A stretch of 64,000 nt of DNA from Chryseobacterium sp. E1 (GCA_019203745.1 CP078104.1:2268501-2332500), one strand, 5' to 3'. Positions 1 through 9,619 are shown, counted from the stretch's first letter. Notes: a model not told the origin generated them from the letters alone. Numbers and translations: made by a program.

Positions 1-456
1 CTATGGGTAATAAGGAACCGTTTTCTGTAATCTTTAGGCTGGATATAATTGAGCAGGCCTTCAATGGCTGTTCCTACTACCGGAACAGATTCCATAAAGG
101 TTTCATAGCGTTTTAAAGCGGCGTCAAGTTCTTCTTCTTCGATAGGTTTGAGAAGGTAGTCTATACTGTTATATTTGAATGCCTGTACTGCATATTCATC
201 ATAGGCGGTAGTGAATATGACGGCACTTTTTAACTTCATGTTTATTAAAGATCTCAAAGCTCACTCCGTCTGCAAGGCGCACATCCATCATAATAATATC
301 CGGAACGATATTATTTTCAAGCCACTCTACCGTTGAGGTGATTGAATCTTCTACGGAAAGAATTTCAATATGAGGTCTCAGCTTTAGCAGCAGCCTCTTC
401 AGTCTGTCTGCATTGGGTCTTTCATCTTCAACTATCAGAATTTTATTAATCTTCAT
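1..456 (-). CDS. LytTR-family response regulator, 3' end outside window
   Basis: This is the receiver part of a DNA-binding response regulator, cut off by the window edge before its LytTR domain. The N-terminus carries the acidic pair (VEDE) and the phospho-acceptor region (IIMMDVRLADG). After a frame change near 225-235 it continues with the switch region FTTAYDEYAVQAFKYNSIDY and LLKPIEEEEL, typical of LytR/AlgR regulators. The break sits in a run of five A (coding strand). Removing one A restores the frame, so an error is likely. The start codon overlaps the stop of the kinase gene upstream, so the two form a two-component operon. Confidence 0.85.
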
Positions 457-1567
457 ATCAATGGAAGTTTTACAGTAAATTTTTCTTCAGTCTTTTCTAT
501 TATCGGTTTTGCATATCCTAAGATTTCGTACCGTGCAATGATGTTGGTAAGCCCTACTCCAGAAGAATCCGGCTTATTGATCAATGGCAGAAATGTATTG
601 GAAACCACCAGCTCTCCTTCAGAACTGGTGTACACATGTATTTCAGAGGATTGGCTTTTGAAGTCTGATTGTGCTTGATCGCATTTTCTACCAACAGCTG
701 CAGGGATAACGGAAGGGTATACATAGACCTGTATTCTTCCTGAACATCAATTTTGAATATTACCCCTTCCCCAATTCTTTTTCAATCAGAAAGATATAGG
801 ATTCTAAAAACTTCAGTTCCTCTTCCACTACAATGATATCTTTCCTGGAATTGACGAGCAGATAACGGTATACTCTTGCAAATTTTTCAGAATATTCATA
901 TCCCAGCTGCTGATCTTCCAGAATCAGTTCAGAGAGCACGCTCAGATTATTAAAAATAAAATGCGGATCTATCTGAAGCTTAAGCGCCTGAAGTTCTGCC
1001 GCCATAGCCGCCTGCTTATGTTTGGAGGCTCTCAGCTTGTGTTGCGCTGCTTCCACAGCTGTTTTTTCCAGTTTGCCAATAAATAATCAACGGTATTAAA
1101 AGCACTGATGATAAGGGAGATCACAATATTTGTTGCAATCCACTGGCCCAATAGGGTATATTCTTTCCGGTAATCCATTTCCGGTAAATTGTCTGAGGTA
1201 CCATCAACAATTGCATTGATAATAATAACGATGAGCACACTTCCAACGATCTGAAGAAACCCTTGGATGAGCAATCTTTTTATCGTTCTGTCTCTCCATG
1301 GAAGCAGCTTATTGAGTGTCATATCAATCAGTATGCTTACTTCTGAGATGATTACTGAAAAGAGAAGCACCCATAAGGTATCTTCAATAATCATCTGCAA
1401 TGGGGTATCAAGATATCCCTGCCAAACCGGATCGAGGGGTCTATCAGATAAGAGAAACCACAAAAGGCCACCACTGCTACCGCCCAGATCACCAGCCTTC
1501 TTTTCATGGCCGAAAGAATCTTTTTATTCCGTACTATATTTTTTCTGATGGTCGCAATCCTATTCAT
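453..1567 (-). CDS. LytS/YehU-type sensor histidine kinase
   Basis: Membrane sensor kinase of the His_kinase (PF06580) type that pairs with the overlapping LytTR regulator. The first 150 or so residues contain about four hydrophobic helices. The phospho-acceptor box reads LKLQIDPHFIFNNLSVLSEL, and the C-terminal ATPase part contains SSGVGLTNIIARYEILG (G box). The frame changes near 1400-1415, near 1050, and between about 635 and 760, each fixed by one base. The start is taken at 1567 (MNRIATIRKN) because the sequence is continuous and membrane-like from there. The signal sensed cannot be told. Confidence 0.82.
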
Positions 1568-1798
1568 ATCCGGGACTTTGTGAGTGTAAATATAGAAATA
1601 GATTTTATATGCCTTTGTTCTATTTTATACGAGACCGCCAAAACGATACCTGAACCGTACAATAGAAGACTTAAAATGGACGTCAACGTTTCATCACCGG
1701 AAAAAGACATTTCATCATCATATTATGCAATGTCACAATATTTTTATGATAAGGCTATGGATTCCTGTCTTAGTTTTGTCATATCAAAATCCGGTACA

Positions 1799-2621
1799 AT
1801 GAAAACAATAATTGTCTGCACAGATTTTCCCCTGAAGCTGAAAATGCAGCTCATTATGCAGCTTCTCTGGCTAAAGAAAATAAATACAGGATCGTACTTT
1901 TTACTCTTCAGACGGTTTCTATTCATGCATTGAATGCCCAGGCATCAGCAGATTTCTTTTATAGTCAAACTCTTAAAAACCAAAATAAACTGTCTGATAA
2001 AGCAGAAGAAATCAACAGATTATACTCTATAGAAACGGAATATCATCTGGCTTCGGGTAATTTTATTGAAGAACTGGAGAATTGCCTGAACATTCATGAG
2101 TGTGATTTTATTGTGATGGGAATGGCTGAAAAACCCCTTGAGGAGAAGCTGTTGGGCAATAATGTCATCCGGGCCATTCACAGAATAAAGAAACCGATAT
2201 TGATCATTCCGGCTCATATAGAATACACGGGGATCCGGAAAATTCTTTTTCCTACGATGTCCACAAGAATATGACCTGGTCGGCAATGAATGATATTTAT
2301 TATTTCATCAATCAATTTGATGCTGAGATTGAGGTATTTAATGTCACTGAAAGTATAGAAGACTTCACAGAGGTTATTCATGATATTGACCTGAATTCAG
2401 GGTATGACCTGAATGATATTAAATACAGTTTTAAAATGATCCAGTCTATTGAGGTGATCAAAGCTATTGAAGAGGAAATCAGACTTACCAATCCTGATCT
2501 TCTCACGATGGTTCCTTACAAATACAATCTTCTGGAATCTCTTTTCCACCGCAGTAAAACAGCCATTATGGCCTATAAAAATAAAATTCCATTACTATCA
2601 ATCCCCTTAAACATAGATTAA
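1799..2621 (+). CDS. Universal stress protein (two UspA-like domains)
   Basis: Cytoplasmic universal stress protein of about 274 residues, long enough for two tandem Usp folds, as is common in Bacteroidetes. It opens with MKTIIVCTDFS, the beta-1 strand of the family. The first domain ends with GNNVIRAIHRIKKPILIIPA, the usual G-x(n)-V strand of the ATP-binding face. Two one-base losses split it: one in a T run near 1827 and one near 2258 (CCT should be CCCT to read FPYDVHKN). It is convergent with nothing nearby and is followed by a strong terminator. The role in stress is from the family; the trigger is unknown. Confidence 0.8.
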
Positions 2622-2696
2622 GATCAATAGAAATCTGTACACATTTGAATTATCCTTTTGCCCTTAACAGGCTAAATTTTACACTTAATCTTGTTT

Positions 2697-2734
2697 AACA
2701 GGGCCGAAGAGAAATCCGGTCCTGTTTTTTTTTT
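2697..2734 (+). terminator. Rho-independent terminator after the Usp gene
   Basis: AACAGGGCCG pairs with CGGTCCTGTT (one G-T pair) around a ten-base loop and is followed by ten T. It lies 75 bp after the stop of the stress-protein gene. Confidence 0.85.
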
Positions 2735-2769
2735 ATAATGTAAAATGAATGAAGGCTCCGGTATGGAAT

Positions 2770-2810
2770 TTAAAATAAAAAGCCCTCTACATTTACCAAC
2801 GCAGAGGGCC
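2770..2810 (-). terminator. Minus-strand terminator hairpin with no assigned gene
   Basis: GCCCTCT (2782-2788) pairs with AGAGGGC (2803-2809). Read on the minus strand the stem is followed by TTTTTATTTT. On the plus strand there is no T tract. No convincing minus-strand gene lies upstream at 2811-3190, so the transcript that ends here is unidentified. Confidence 0.6.
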
Positions 2811-3191
2811 ATCCTTAATAAATGGTATCAGGAAATCAAGGTGATTAATGCCTGATGGTAATTTTCTTGTAATTCATGTTTCCTGTTGAGAAAACAGATA
2901 GGGTTCTATAATCTAAGTTCCGTATCTACTGGTGAAAGTCTTGCTTCTGTTTTTGCATTGTATTTCTGTCTCAATTTCGGAAGATGCAATGAATAAACTA
3001 AGACACAGATCTTTTTATTTTAATGGATACAATTGATATGTTTTTTTTTGAAATGGAAATAAATTTTATCACCCATATTCATCTGAATATCAAAAAGTCG
3101 TAAATTTAGTATAGGATAAAAACAGTGTTTTCACCCTTTTTATAGTTGACCCGTTAGCTAATTTTGCCATATAAAATTAAAAACCATAAAA
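2811..3191. other. Intergenic stretch without a supported gene
   Basis: About 380 bp with no open frame longer than about 30 codons that looks coding. It holds the promoter region of the lipoprotein operon. TAATTTTG at 3159-3166 fits the Bacteroidetes -7 consensus TAnnTTTG and lies 26 bp before the ATG. There are also two TTTT-CACCC type words, at 3064-3074 and 3127-3136. Confidence 0.5.
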
Positions 3192-3746
3192 ATGAAAACG
3201 TCCTTTTTACTAAAACTGTAAGCCCGCTTTGAGCTTTTATTCTGATTTTCTGTTTACTCAGCTGTACCCGTTGTACTGAACCTCCTAAAGAACCCGTTAA
3301 CGACAGTTATAAAAAGAAACTGATCACTTATAATGAAGCCCGGGTACTTTATGATGAATACTCGAGAACCAATAATGAAATTCTCACCAAATACCGTAAT
3401 GGTGAACCTGACTCACGGTGGTATTGGTTTTCTCTTGAAGAAATGGAAGGATATATAAAATACGTAAAAGAAAGTGCAAAAAGAAAAAATTAAAAATCCA
3501 GGGATCAGAATTTACATGGGAAAATACCCTGTAAATCATCCCAGAAACAAAATGGCCAAACCCGAATATGCCGGCTATCAGACCCTATTTCTGGTTCCTA
3601 CCTCACAAAAAAGAAAAAATGATAATGTAAAAGTAATGTCCAGAACGGTCACTTCAGAAGAAAATATAGATGAGCAAAGTATTGATCCTATGAATATGAC
3701 CAATCTGGCACCACCACCTAAAGCTTCTGCAGCAGGTATGCAATAA
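3192..3746 (+). CDS. Small predicted lipoprotein, first gene of two-component operon
   Basis: Not recognised as a named family. The reconstructed product of about 185 residues starts MKTSFLLK, has a hydrophobic stretch and a lipobox-like LLSC followed by TRCTEPP, so it is probably an outer-membrane or periplasmic lipoprotein. The middle contains EARVLYDEYSRTNNEIL and the later part IYMGKYP and GYQTLFLVPT. Frame changes lie near 3220-3235 and near 3480 (A run). It is followed after 11 bp by a membrane-protein gene and then a kinase and regulator, so it may be the sensed or sensing component of that system (inference). Confidence 0.6.
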
Positions 3747-3757
3747 AAAACAAGACT

Positions 3758-4401
3758 ATGAACTGGAATATTGAAACAGGGAAACTGATATCTATGGGCA
3801 TATCTATCATTGTGATGACTTTGATGATCATAAAGTACAGGAAAACCGGGAAAGAGAATCTGTTCTTTATCATTGGATACATTTTGTTTTCCCTGATTGA
3901 TATTTTCTGTTATTTCTACTATGATATGACCGGTCTTCCTACAGATATTTTTTATGTCATCGGATTTTTAATGATCGTCTTCTTTTTGTATTTATTCTAT
4001 TATTATCAGTTATTGTATGTTCCGTTGCTTAAAAAGATACAGTTCATTATTTTAGTTCTTTTTGTATTCAATATTGCTGTCATGTTTTATAAGGAAGATG
4101 ATCTGCTTCATCATTTTTCTTTTCATATGCTTTATGCAGATATTCTTTTGCTGTTATTTTCAATTATCCTGTTCCTGTACCAGACTTTTAATTCAGATAA
4201 AATCCTGGAGCTCAACAATTATTTACCATTCTGGATATCAGTGGCTTTAATGATTCTTTTTATCGGAAGTATTCCGATTCTTTTTTTCAGAGCTACCGTT
4301 TCAGAGGGCATTTACTTTTTATTTTATTTATGCTGAACCTGATCAGCAACAGTATTCTCATATTGGGTTTACTTTGGAACAAGCAGGACAGAATCAAATA
4401 A
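3758..4401 (+). CDS. Polytopic membrane protein of unknown function
   Basis: About 213 residues, almost entirely hydrophobic, with about seven predicted membrane helices and short basic loops (KYRKTGKEN, PLLKKIQF). It resembles the 7-TM sensor-like proteins that accompany histidine kinases, but no family motif is clear. One frame change near 4320 splits off the last segment (LISNSILILGLLWNK), which completes the final helix. The gene lies 12 bp before the kinase gene, which has only one helix of its own. This protein may therefore act as the sensory membrane part of the pair (inference). Confidence 0.6.
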
Positions 4402-4413
4402 AACCGCTCGTAT

Positions 4414-5189
4414 ATGGAAGAAAACAATTTGGTCATTATCTCCACAATAACCTTATTTATCGTTGTTCTGACAATGATCTTCATTTATGTGGTTTTTATT
4501 AAGAAAAAAACAACCCTTCTGATTGCCCAGAAAGAAAAAGATCTCCGGTTTGAAAAAGAACTGGCTACGTCCCAGGTGGAGATCAAGGAACAGACACTCA
4601 ATTATATAGGTCAGGAACTTCATGATGATCTGGGGCAAAAGCTTTCTGTTGTCCGGCTGCGGCAGAATCAACTGATCACCAAGCTTAAAAATGCAGAAAG
4701 AGATGAACTGCATGAGCTGAATGAATTGCTGGGTGAATGTGAATGCATACAGGATATAAGAAACCTGTCTAAAACATTGATCACTGAACAGATTATTCAT
4801 TTCGGGCTGGCAGAATCCATAGAAAGAGAGGTTCAAAGGATAAAAAAGCTTAAATTATTAAAAATAGAATTCATCACCGAAAAACAGGATATTGATATTT
4901 CCCTAAACATGGCCTGATCCTCTTTAGAATTGTTCAGGAAAGCATCAGCAATATCCTCAAACACTCTAAAGCCAAAAACGTATCCATACAGCTGCACGAC
5001 AATAGTGAAACGCTCCATATCAGGATATCTGACAACGGAAAAGGTTTTGATACAAGCATTATTCAGGACGGTTCCGGATTGAAAAATATGGAACTGAGAG
5101 CCAAGCTGATCCATGCCAGCCTGTCTATACAATCAGAATTGAATCAAGGAACACAGATTTTGATAACCTACAACAAAAATTTATTATGA
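4414..5189 (+). CDS. Sensor histidine kinase, HisKA_3 (NarX/DesK) type
   Basis: Kinase of about 258 residues. One N-terminal helix (residues 5-28) is followed by a coiled coil and the H box YIGQELHDDLGQKLSVVRL, the HisKA_3 signature. The ATPase half has ILFRIVQESISNILKHSKAK (N box) and ISDNGKGFD (G1). The frame breaks near 4912 just before the N box and is restored by one base. The stop overlaps the start of the NarL-type regulator (ATGA), which is its obvious partner. It has no sensor domain of its own, so the signal probably comes through the two upstream envelope proteins. Confidence 0.85.
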
Positions 5190-5830
5190 AAACGATTCCC
5201 ATAGCCATTGTTGATGATCATACTTTAATTTCCAAAGCACTGGAGAATATGATCACAGAAAACACTCAGTATAAAGTGATTATGAACCATCCTAACGGAG
5301 AAGATTTTATTGCAGCAGTGGAACAAGCGTCCGAATTACCTGCTGTAGTCCTGATGGATGTGAATATGCCTTATAAAAACGGTATAGAAACTACAGAATG
5401 GCTCAGTGAGCACTTTCCTGACATCAGAGTGATTGCCCTGACGATGGACGATGACGAGAAAATACTCATCAAGATGCTGAAAGCCGGAGCGAAAGGATAT
5501 CTGCTTAAAGATATGCAGCCTTCCATTCTCTTTCAGGCAATAGAGACTGTCTTTGAAAAAGGAAGTTTTTATACAGATTTTGTTGCCCAGAAATTATTGA
5601 AAGTAAAAACAGAAGAGATAAAGACCGCTTCTCTTCTTTCGGAACTGAGAGACAGGGAAAAAGAATTTATAAAATGGGCCTGCAGTGAGCTTACCTATAA
5701 GGAAATAGCCGATAAAATGTGCTTAAGTCCCAAAACCATTGACGGTTACAGAGATTCTGTCTTCCTTAAACTGGATATCAAAAACAGAGCAGGTCTGGTT
5801 CTCTTTGCTTTAAAACATGATCTTTGCTGA
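5186..5830 (+). CDS. NarL/FixJ-family response regulator
   Basis: Intact 214-residue regulator. Receiver domain (1-120): IVDDH acidic pocket, VVLMDVNMPYKNG phospho-acceptor, VIALTMDDDE and GAKGYLLKDM switch residues. C-terminal LuxR-type helix-turn-helix (about 145-210): LRDREKEFIKWACSELTYKE, IADKMCLSPKTIDGYRD. It partners with the overlapping kinase gene. Targets are unknown, but GTTTTCACCC occurs both before this operon and before the metacaspase gene immediately downstream. Confidence 0.92.
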   Translation: MKTIPIAIVDDHTLISKALENMITENTQYKVIMNHPNGEDFIAAVEQASELPAVVLMDVNMPYKNGIETTEWLSEHFPDIRVIALTMDDDEKILIKMLKAGAKGYLLKDMQPSILFQAIETVFEKGSFYTDFVAQKLLKVKTEEIKTASLLSELRDREKEFIKWACSELTYKEIADKMCLSPKTIDGYRDSVFLKLDIKNRAGLVLFALKHDLC

Positions 5831-5888
5831 TTGTATTTATAACCTATTTTATTGAATCAATATCGTAAATCTTTACATTCTACATACT

Positions 5889-5921
5889 GTCCGGCAGCTT
5901 ATTTCAGCTGTCGGATTTTTT
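5889..5921 (+). terminator. Terminator after the response regulator
   Basis: CCGGCAGCT pairs with AGCTGTCGG around a short loop and is followed by ATTTTTTAT. It lies about 60 bp after the regulator stop and separates this operon from the metacaspase gene. Confidence 0.8.
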
Positions 5922-5960
5922 ATAAATATACCTGATAAGCAATATATTAAAATTTAAAAA

Positions 5961-5973
5961 GGGGTTTTCACCC
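5961..5973 (+). promoter_or_regulatory. Candidate shared operator GTTTTCACCC before metacaspase gene
   Basis: The word GGGGTTTTCACCC lies 126 bp before the metacaspase start. The core GTTTTCACCC recurs at 3127-3136 before the two-component operon, and a looser TTTTATCACCC at 3064-3074. GGGT/ACCC halves make it partly palindromic. Linking it to the neighbouring NarL-type regulator is inference. Confidence 0.25.
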
Positions 5974-6098
5974 ATTCAAAATACTGTTTTCTCCTCTGTT
6001 TTCATGACGCAGAATGATGGAATTTTGTCACAGAAAAACAAAGAAAGGCAGAACCCGAAAAGCCGGAACAGAGTAGGGAAAATTTTAAAACTAATACA

Positions 6099-6943
6099 AT
6101 GAAAAAGCACTTATCGTAGGTATTAATGACTACGCACCCATCGGATACGGCGGGCCGGACCTCAACGGCTGTGTAAATGATGCGAGAGATATGGCCAACA
6201 CATTGGTGATCTGCGGCTTTAGTCCGGCAAAGATTAAAATCCTGACCAACCAGAATGCTACAAGAGCCAATATATTGAATTATCTGAAATCAATGATCAG
6301 TACAAGTGTAAAAGGAGACTCTCTTGTTTTCTATTATTCAGGACACGGAACCAGAGTTGCCAACATAGGTTCTGATCTGGAGATAGATGGTCTGGATGAA
6401 GCGATTTGCCCACACGACTATGCAAGTGCCGGTGTAATTCGTGATGATGATTTTAAAACCGTCCTCAGCAAGTTAAAAGCCGGCGTGAATATGGAAGTTA
6501 TTTTTGACTGCTGCTATTCCGGAACTGGAACCAGAAAAATGGACCTGGGACTGGAAGCAGATTTCCTCAATGAAACAGCACGTTTTATTCCGCCAATGCT
6601 TGAAGATGAATTTTATATGACCTATGCCAGTGAAATGGAATCTTCTAAAAATACTAAAAAATCAGCTGTCCTTACCAAAGCTCTGGTACCTGTTGCCGGG
6701 ATGAATCACACCTTATGGGCCGCAGCCAGAGACAATCAGGTATCTATGGAAGGAAACCTGAGCGGGCAGATAAGAGGTTACTTTACCTACCATTTCTGTA
6801 AAATATTAAGGGCAACCAATGGGAATATTGTCAGAAAAACCCTTGATAAACAGGTTGCTATTGCCTTAGCTGCTATGGGAGCCGCCCAGATCAACCAAAC
6901 GGAAAGCATAAGTACAGAATTTTCTCAAAAAATATTCAATTAA
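6099..6943 (+). CDS. Metacaspase (caspase-like peptidase, C14 family)
   Basis: Caspase-fold cysteine peptidase of about 281 residues. The N-terminus reads MKKALIVGINDYAPIGYGGP once one missing A near 6107 is restored. The catalytic His is in VFYYSGHGTR (about residue 83) and the catalytic Cys in VIFDCCYSGTG (about residue 139). Bacterial metacaspases of this type cut after Arg or Lys and often need calcium. There is no signal peptide, so the enzyme is probably cytoplasmic. The next gene, 73 bp downstream, is a trypsin-fold protease with a long pro-region. That suggests a proteolytic pair in which one may activate the other (inference). Confidence 0.88.
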
Positions 6944-7016
6944 ACAATAACCATTACCGGTGGAATCCGAAAAACCATTAAAAGAGTAGGAATAAATCAG
7001 ATTAAAAATAATAATC

Positions 7017-8025
7017 ATGTCTAAAATTGAAAACAACAACCCAATGACTTCTGAGGAAGTATCAAGACTCAGAACTGTGAAAGCAAAATCAACTGAAAAA
7101 TCAGCTGCTGTTGGAAAACTATCCAGCCAGGCTCCGGCCATGGAAACCATTAACGGAAGAACTTACCTAAAGGAATGAAAGCCATAGGAATGCCTATGGA
7201 TGAAAAAACAGCAGAAAGCCGATCTATTGAAACGGATCACTATTACCCTACTCATGCCGATTTCGAATACAGCCCAAAATTAGAGTCTAAAAAGACCGTA
7301 AGCCTAAATTTATTGACAGGGATTCTTTCTTAACTGCCGAAAATGCGAGAACGATATTCGGAGCAGATCAAAGAAAAGTTTATAATTCTACGGCTTATCC
7401 ATGGAGATGCGTCGGAAGAGTGGAAAGTGCTTTAGGCTCAGGAAGCGGCGTTATGATCGGACCAAGACACCTTCTTACCTGCTCCCATATTGTTGACTGG
7501 CAGGCTAACAATACTACAGGATGGCTGAAGTTCACTCCAATGTATTATAACGGAAGTGCTCCTTACGGAACTGCCTGGGGTACGCTGACCTATTATAAGT
7601 ATAAAGTATCCGGCCCCGGCATTGATTCTACGGAAATACAATATGACTACGTGGTGATTGTCTTAGACAGACCTATAGGAAACAGTACGGGATGGCTGGG
7701 AGCAAAATCCTATTCCGATTCATGGGACGGAGGCGCCTACTGGACTCATGCTGGGTATCCGGGAGACCTTACCGGAACCCAGAGACCCACTTATCAAACC
7801 GGAATCGCTCTGGATGGCGATTTCTGGAGTGCCGACGATAATGAAAGCATGAGCCACAAAGCCGATATCTGGCCGGGACAAAGCGGAGGACCTTTCTGGG
7901 GTTACTGGGATGGAGCCCCTTATGCTGTAGCTACCCAAAGCGCCCATAACCCGAGCGATAATTTTGCAAGCGGCGGATCAGATCTGGTGAACCTGGTAAT
8001 CAGAGCAAGAAATGAGCATCCTTAG
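7017..8025 (+). CDS. V8/trypsin-like serine protease with N-terminal pro-region
   Basis: Chymotrypsin-fold protease of about 335 residues. The catalytic triad is visible: His in LLTCSHIVDW, Asp in YDYVVIVLD, Ser in WPGQSGGPFWG. GSGSGVMIGPRHLLT matches the start of the glutamyl-endopeptidase (S1B) type fold. About 140 residues precede the protease domain, starting MSKIENNNPM and without a signal peptide, which suggests a cytoplasmic zymogen. Frame changes near 7165 and near 7300-7320 split the pro-region; the protease domain itself is in one frame. It follows the metacaspase gene on the same strand and ends at a shared bidirectional terminator. Confidence 0.82.
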
Positions 8026-8048
8026 TGAGTTTTGGATTTTCAATAACA

Positions 8049-8078
8049 ATCAGCCCGCCTTTTAGGCGGGCTGATTTA
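8049..8078. terminator. Bidirectional terminator between protease and toxin island
   Basis: ATCAGCCCGCCT and AGGCGGGCTGAT form a perfect 12-bp stem with a three-base loop, A/T-rich on both sides. It closes the protease operon on the plus strand and the toxin island on the minus strand. Confidence 0.85.
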
Positions 8079-8200
8079 ATATTTATTGATGAGGGTAGTA
8101 TATTATAAGTAATATCTGATAAGAAGATCAGGTTAAAAGATTTTTACGGACCATCTTCCTTAGGATAAACACATCTACTTTTACAGCATCCAAAGTGTCT

Positions 8201-8578
8201 TTACAATAAATTAAATTTCATTTTAATTTTGTTAATTAAAAAAGGTAAATCTTCTATCGCTTGATCAATTATTTTTTTATCAAAATCATTTAATACTTTA
8301 GATTCATTATTTTTAATAAAATTATTGTAGAAATATTCTGGAGTGATAATATAATTTTTGCTATTTTCAGAGGTTGCCATAATCCATTTAGTATTATTAG
8401 TAAAGTTATTGACAACTGAGATTAGATTTTGATAGACACTATCATTTTTCGGAGTATCTTTAAATCTAAAAATAAGCCTGAGTATTCTTGCATATTTATC
8501 ATCTACATTATGAGTAGAAGCAAATGCTGATTCTATTGGCTTTATTTTTTCTAGTGTTTCAAAAAGTAACGTATTCAT
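8201..8578 (-). CDS. Candidate immunity protein for papain-fold cassette
   Basis: No named family recognised. A 125-residue, AT-rich, helical, charged protein (MNTLLFETLEKI at the start, FLINKIKMKF near the end) without signal peptide. It follows the papain-fold toxin cassette after 11 bp and is the last gene of the island. Position and size are those of a cognate immunity protein; the assignment rests on context alone. Confidence 0.5.
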   Translation of the reverse strand: MNTLLFETLEKIKPIESAFASTHNVDDKYARILRLIFRFKDTPKNDSVYQNLISVVNNFTNNTKWIMATSENSKNYIITPEYFYNNFIKNNESKVLNDFDKKIIDQAIEDLPFLINKIKMKFNLL

Positions 8579-8589
8579 TTTTAATATTT

Positions 8590-9033
8590 TTATGGTGTAA
8601 CTTCATTTATCTTTAATCCATTAGGATTTATTTTATTCATTTCTTTCATATATTCTTCAAATAAAACCGGTTTATTAGAGAACCAGGGATCGAAAACAAA
8701 ATCGCCATCAACATAAACTTGATGATAAACCCATTCATCTATGATTCCATTTTCAAAACCTTTCATCCATCTTCCTTGTTTAGGAGTAATTTCTAATATT
8801 TTCCCAAATTTAAAATCATCAAAAATCTTTTCGGCTATTTCAGAACAGTCTAACAAGGTATCTTTTGCAATGGCTTTAGCTATAATAAAAATTTTTTCAC
8901 GAAGCACAACATCTATTTTACGAAGCAATATTTCTAATACTTCTTCCACTCTTTCAGAACTGGCACTTACCTTTCTTATTTCCTGCAAAACTTTCTGATA
9001 CGCTTTATCATAGCGATTTTCCTTGTGCAACAA
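8590..9033 (-). CDS. Orphan toxin C-terminal cassette, papain-fold-like
   Basis: A toxin tail without a normal gene start. Just upstream of and overlapping its first codons, the DNA can be read KGEIVAQGNRYDKAYQK if one A is removed near 9016. That is the hinge of the full toxin (KGEIIAQGSRYDRAYQK), so this is a displaced C-terminal cassette. The unique part has DCSEIAEKI (candidate Cys) and VYHQVYVDGDFVFDPWF (candidate His and Asp), the layout of papain-fold or transglutaminase-like toxins such as papain fold toxin 2. It could also start at TTG 9033 behind AAAGGAG. Lower G+C than core genes. A candidate immunity gene follows. Confidence 0.55.
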   Translation of the reverse strand: MLHKENRYDKAYQKVLQEIRKVSASSERVEEVLEILLRKIDVVLREKIFIIAKAIAKDTLLDCSEIAEKIFDDFKFGKILEITPKQGRWMKGFENGIIDEWVYHQVYVDGDFVFDPWFSNKPVLFEEYMKEMNKINPNGLKINEVTP

Positions 9034-9049
9034 TTTCTCCTTTGCAACA

Positions 9050-9077
9050 AAAAATACGGCAACTTTTGGTTGCCGTT
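9050..9077 (-). terminator. Terminator between immunity-like gene and papain cassette
   Basis: On the minus strand ACGGCAAC pairs with GTTGCCGT around CAAAA, followed by ATTTTTTGTT. It directly precedes the papain-fold cassette, which supports that cassette being silent unless recombined. Confidence 0.8.
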
Positions 9078-9085
9078 AAGTAAAT

Positions 9086-9448
9086 TTATCTGCCATTTTT
9101 TTGTAAAAAATCTTTAAATTCTTTTAAGAATTTAATAAACCTTTCTGTGGACCAAATAATGTCTGCTTTTTTCTGCTCTCTATTCAGGAGATTGAATAAA
9201 TGTGTTTCTTCCTTATCTGCAACAATCAATAAATGACCTCCTTCTACAGAATATTCAAAATCTTTATTCGTGATTGAGTTAATCTTATCCAGCATATTTT
9301 GAACTTCTTCCGATGTCCAATAGCCAGATTCTATTTGCTCTAAAGCTTCTATTTCTTTATTGAATGTTTTCACACCATAATCATAATGTACCAAATGTGA
9401 AGGTACCTTATCTGAACAATAATTGTTCCTTACAAATTTATATTCCAT
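9086..9448 (-). CDS. Candidate immunity protein, 120 residues
   Basis: Soluble 120-residue protein with no recognised motif (FSVEGGH-like stretch YSVEGGHLLIVADKEETH in the middle, FIKFLKEFKDFLQKNGR at the end). It lies among toxin cassettes on the same strand, directly before a terminator. Small size, low G+C and place suggest an immunity gene whose toxin was lost or is the small broken frame just upstream; this is inference. Confidence 0.45.
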   Translation of the reverse strand: MEYKFVRNNYCSDKVPSHLVHYDYGVKTFNKEIEALEQIESGYWTSEEVQNMLDKINSITNKDFEYSVEGGHLLIVADKEETHLFNLLNREQKKADIIWSTERFIKFLKEFKDFLQKNGR

Positions 9449-9451
9449 AAT

Positions 9452-9619
9452 TTAGATATTAAGTGCTCTTACATCAGTATCTCTAAATCGCCTTTCATTT
9501 AAAATTTGAACAATAAAATTCTTGGTATCTACACTCAATAATTCACTTTTTAAATCTTTATAGCTTTCCCAGCCGTTAGATTGTAAAAAATCTATTAGTT
9601 TTATTATAATCTATTCCAT
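9452..9619 (-). pseudogene. Small broken frame, possible toxin or immunity remnant
   Basis: From the ATG at 9619 the frame runs 56 codons to a stop at 9452 but has TAG as its third codon. After the TAG it encodes IIIKLIDFLQSNGWESYKDL and ends RRFRDTDVRALNI, which looks like real protein. It ends three bp before the next gene. Either a base error or a true remnant of a cassette. Confidence 0.35.

Noticed and set aside
1267..1933. Plus-strand open frames antisense to the histidine kinase
   Set aside because: No recognisable protein features; the minus-strand frame carries clear kinase motifs. Only the part after 1799 is coding, in the stress protein.
9016..9033. TTG start with AAAGGAG as a genuine start of the papain-fold protein
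   Set aside because: Possible, but the same bases encode the shared hinge in the corrected frame, so the AAAGGAG is part of KGEI and probably not a ribosome site; kept only as an alternative.
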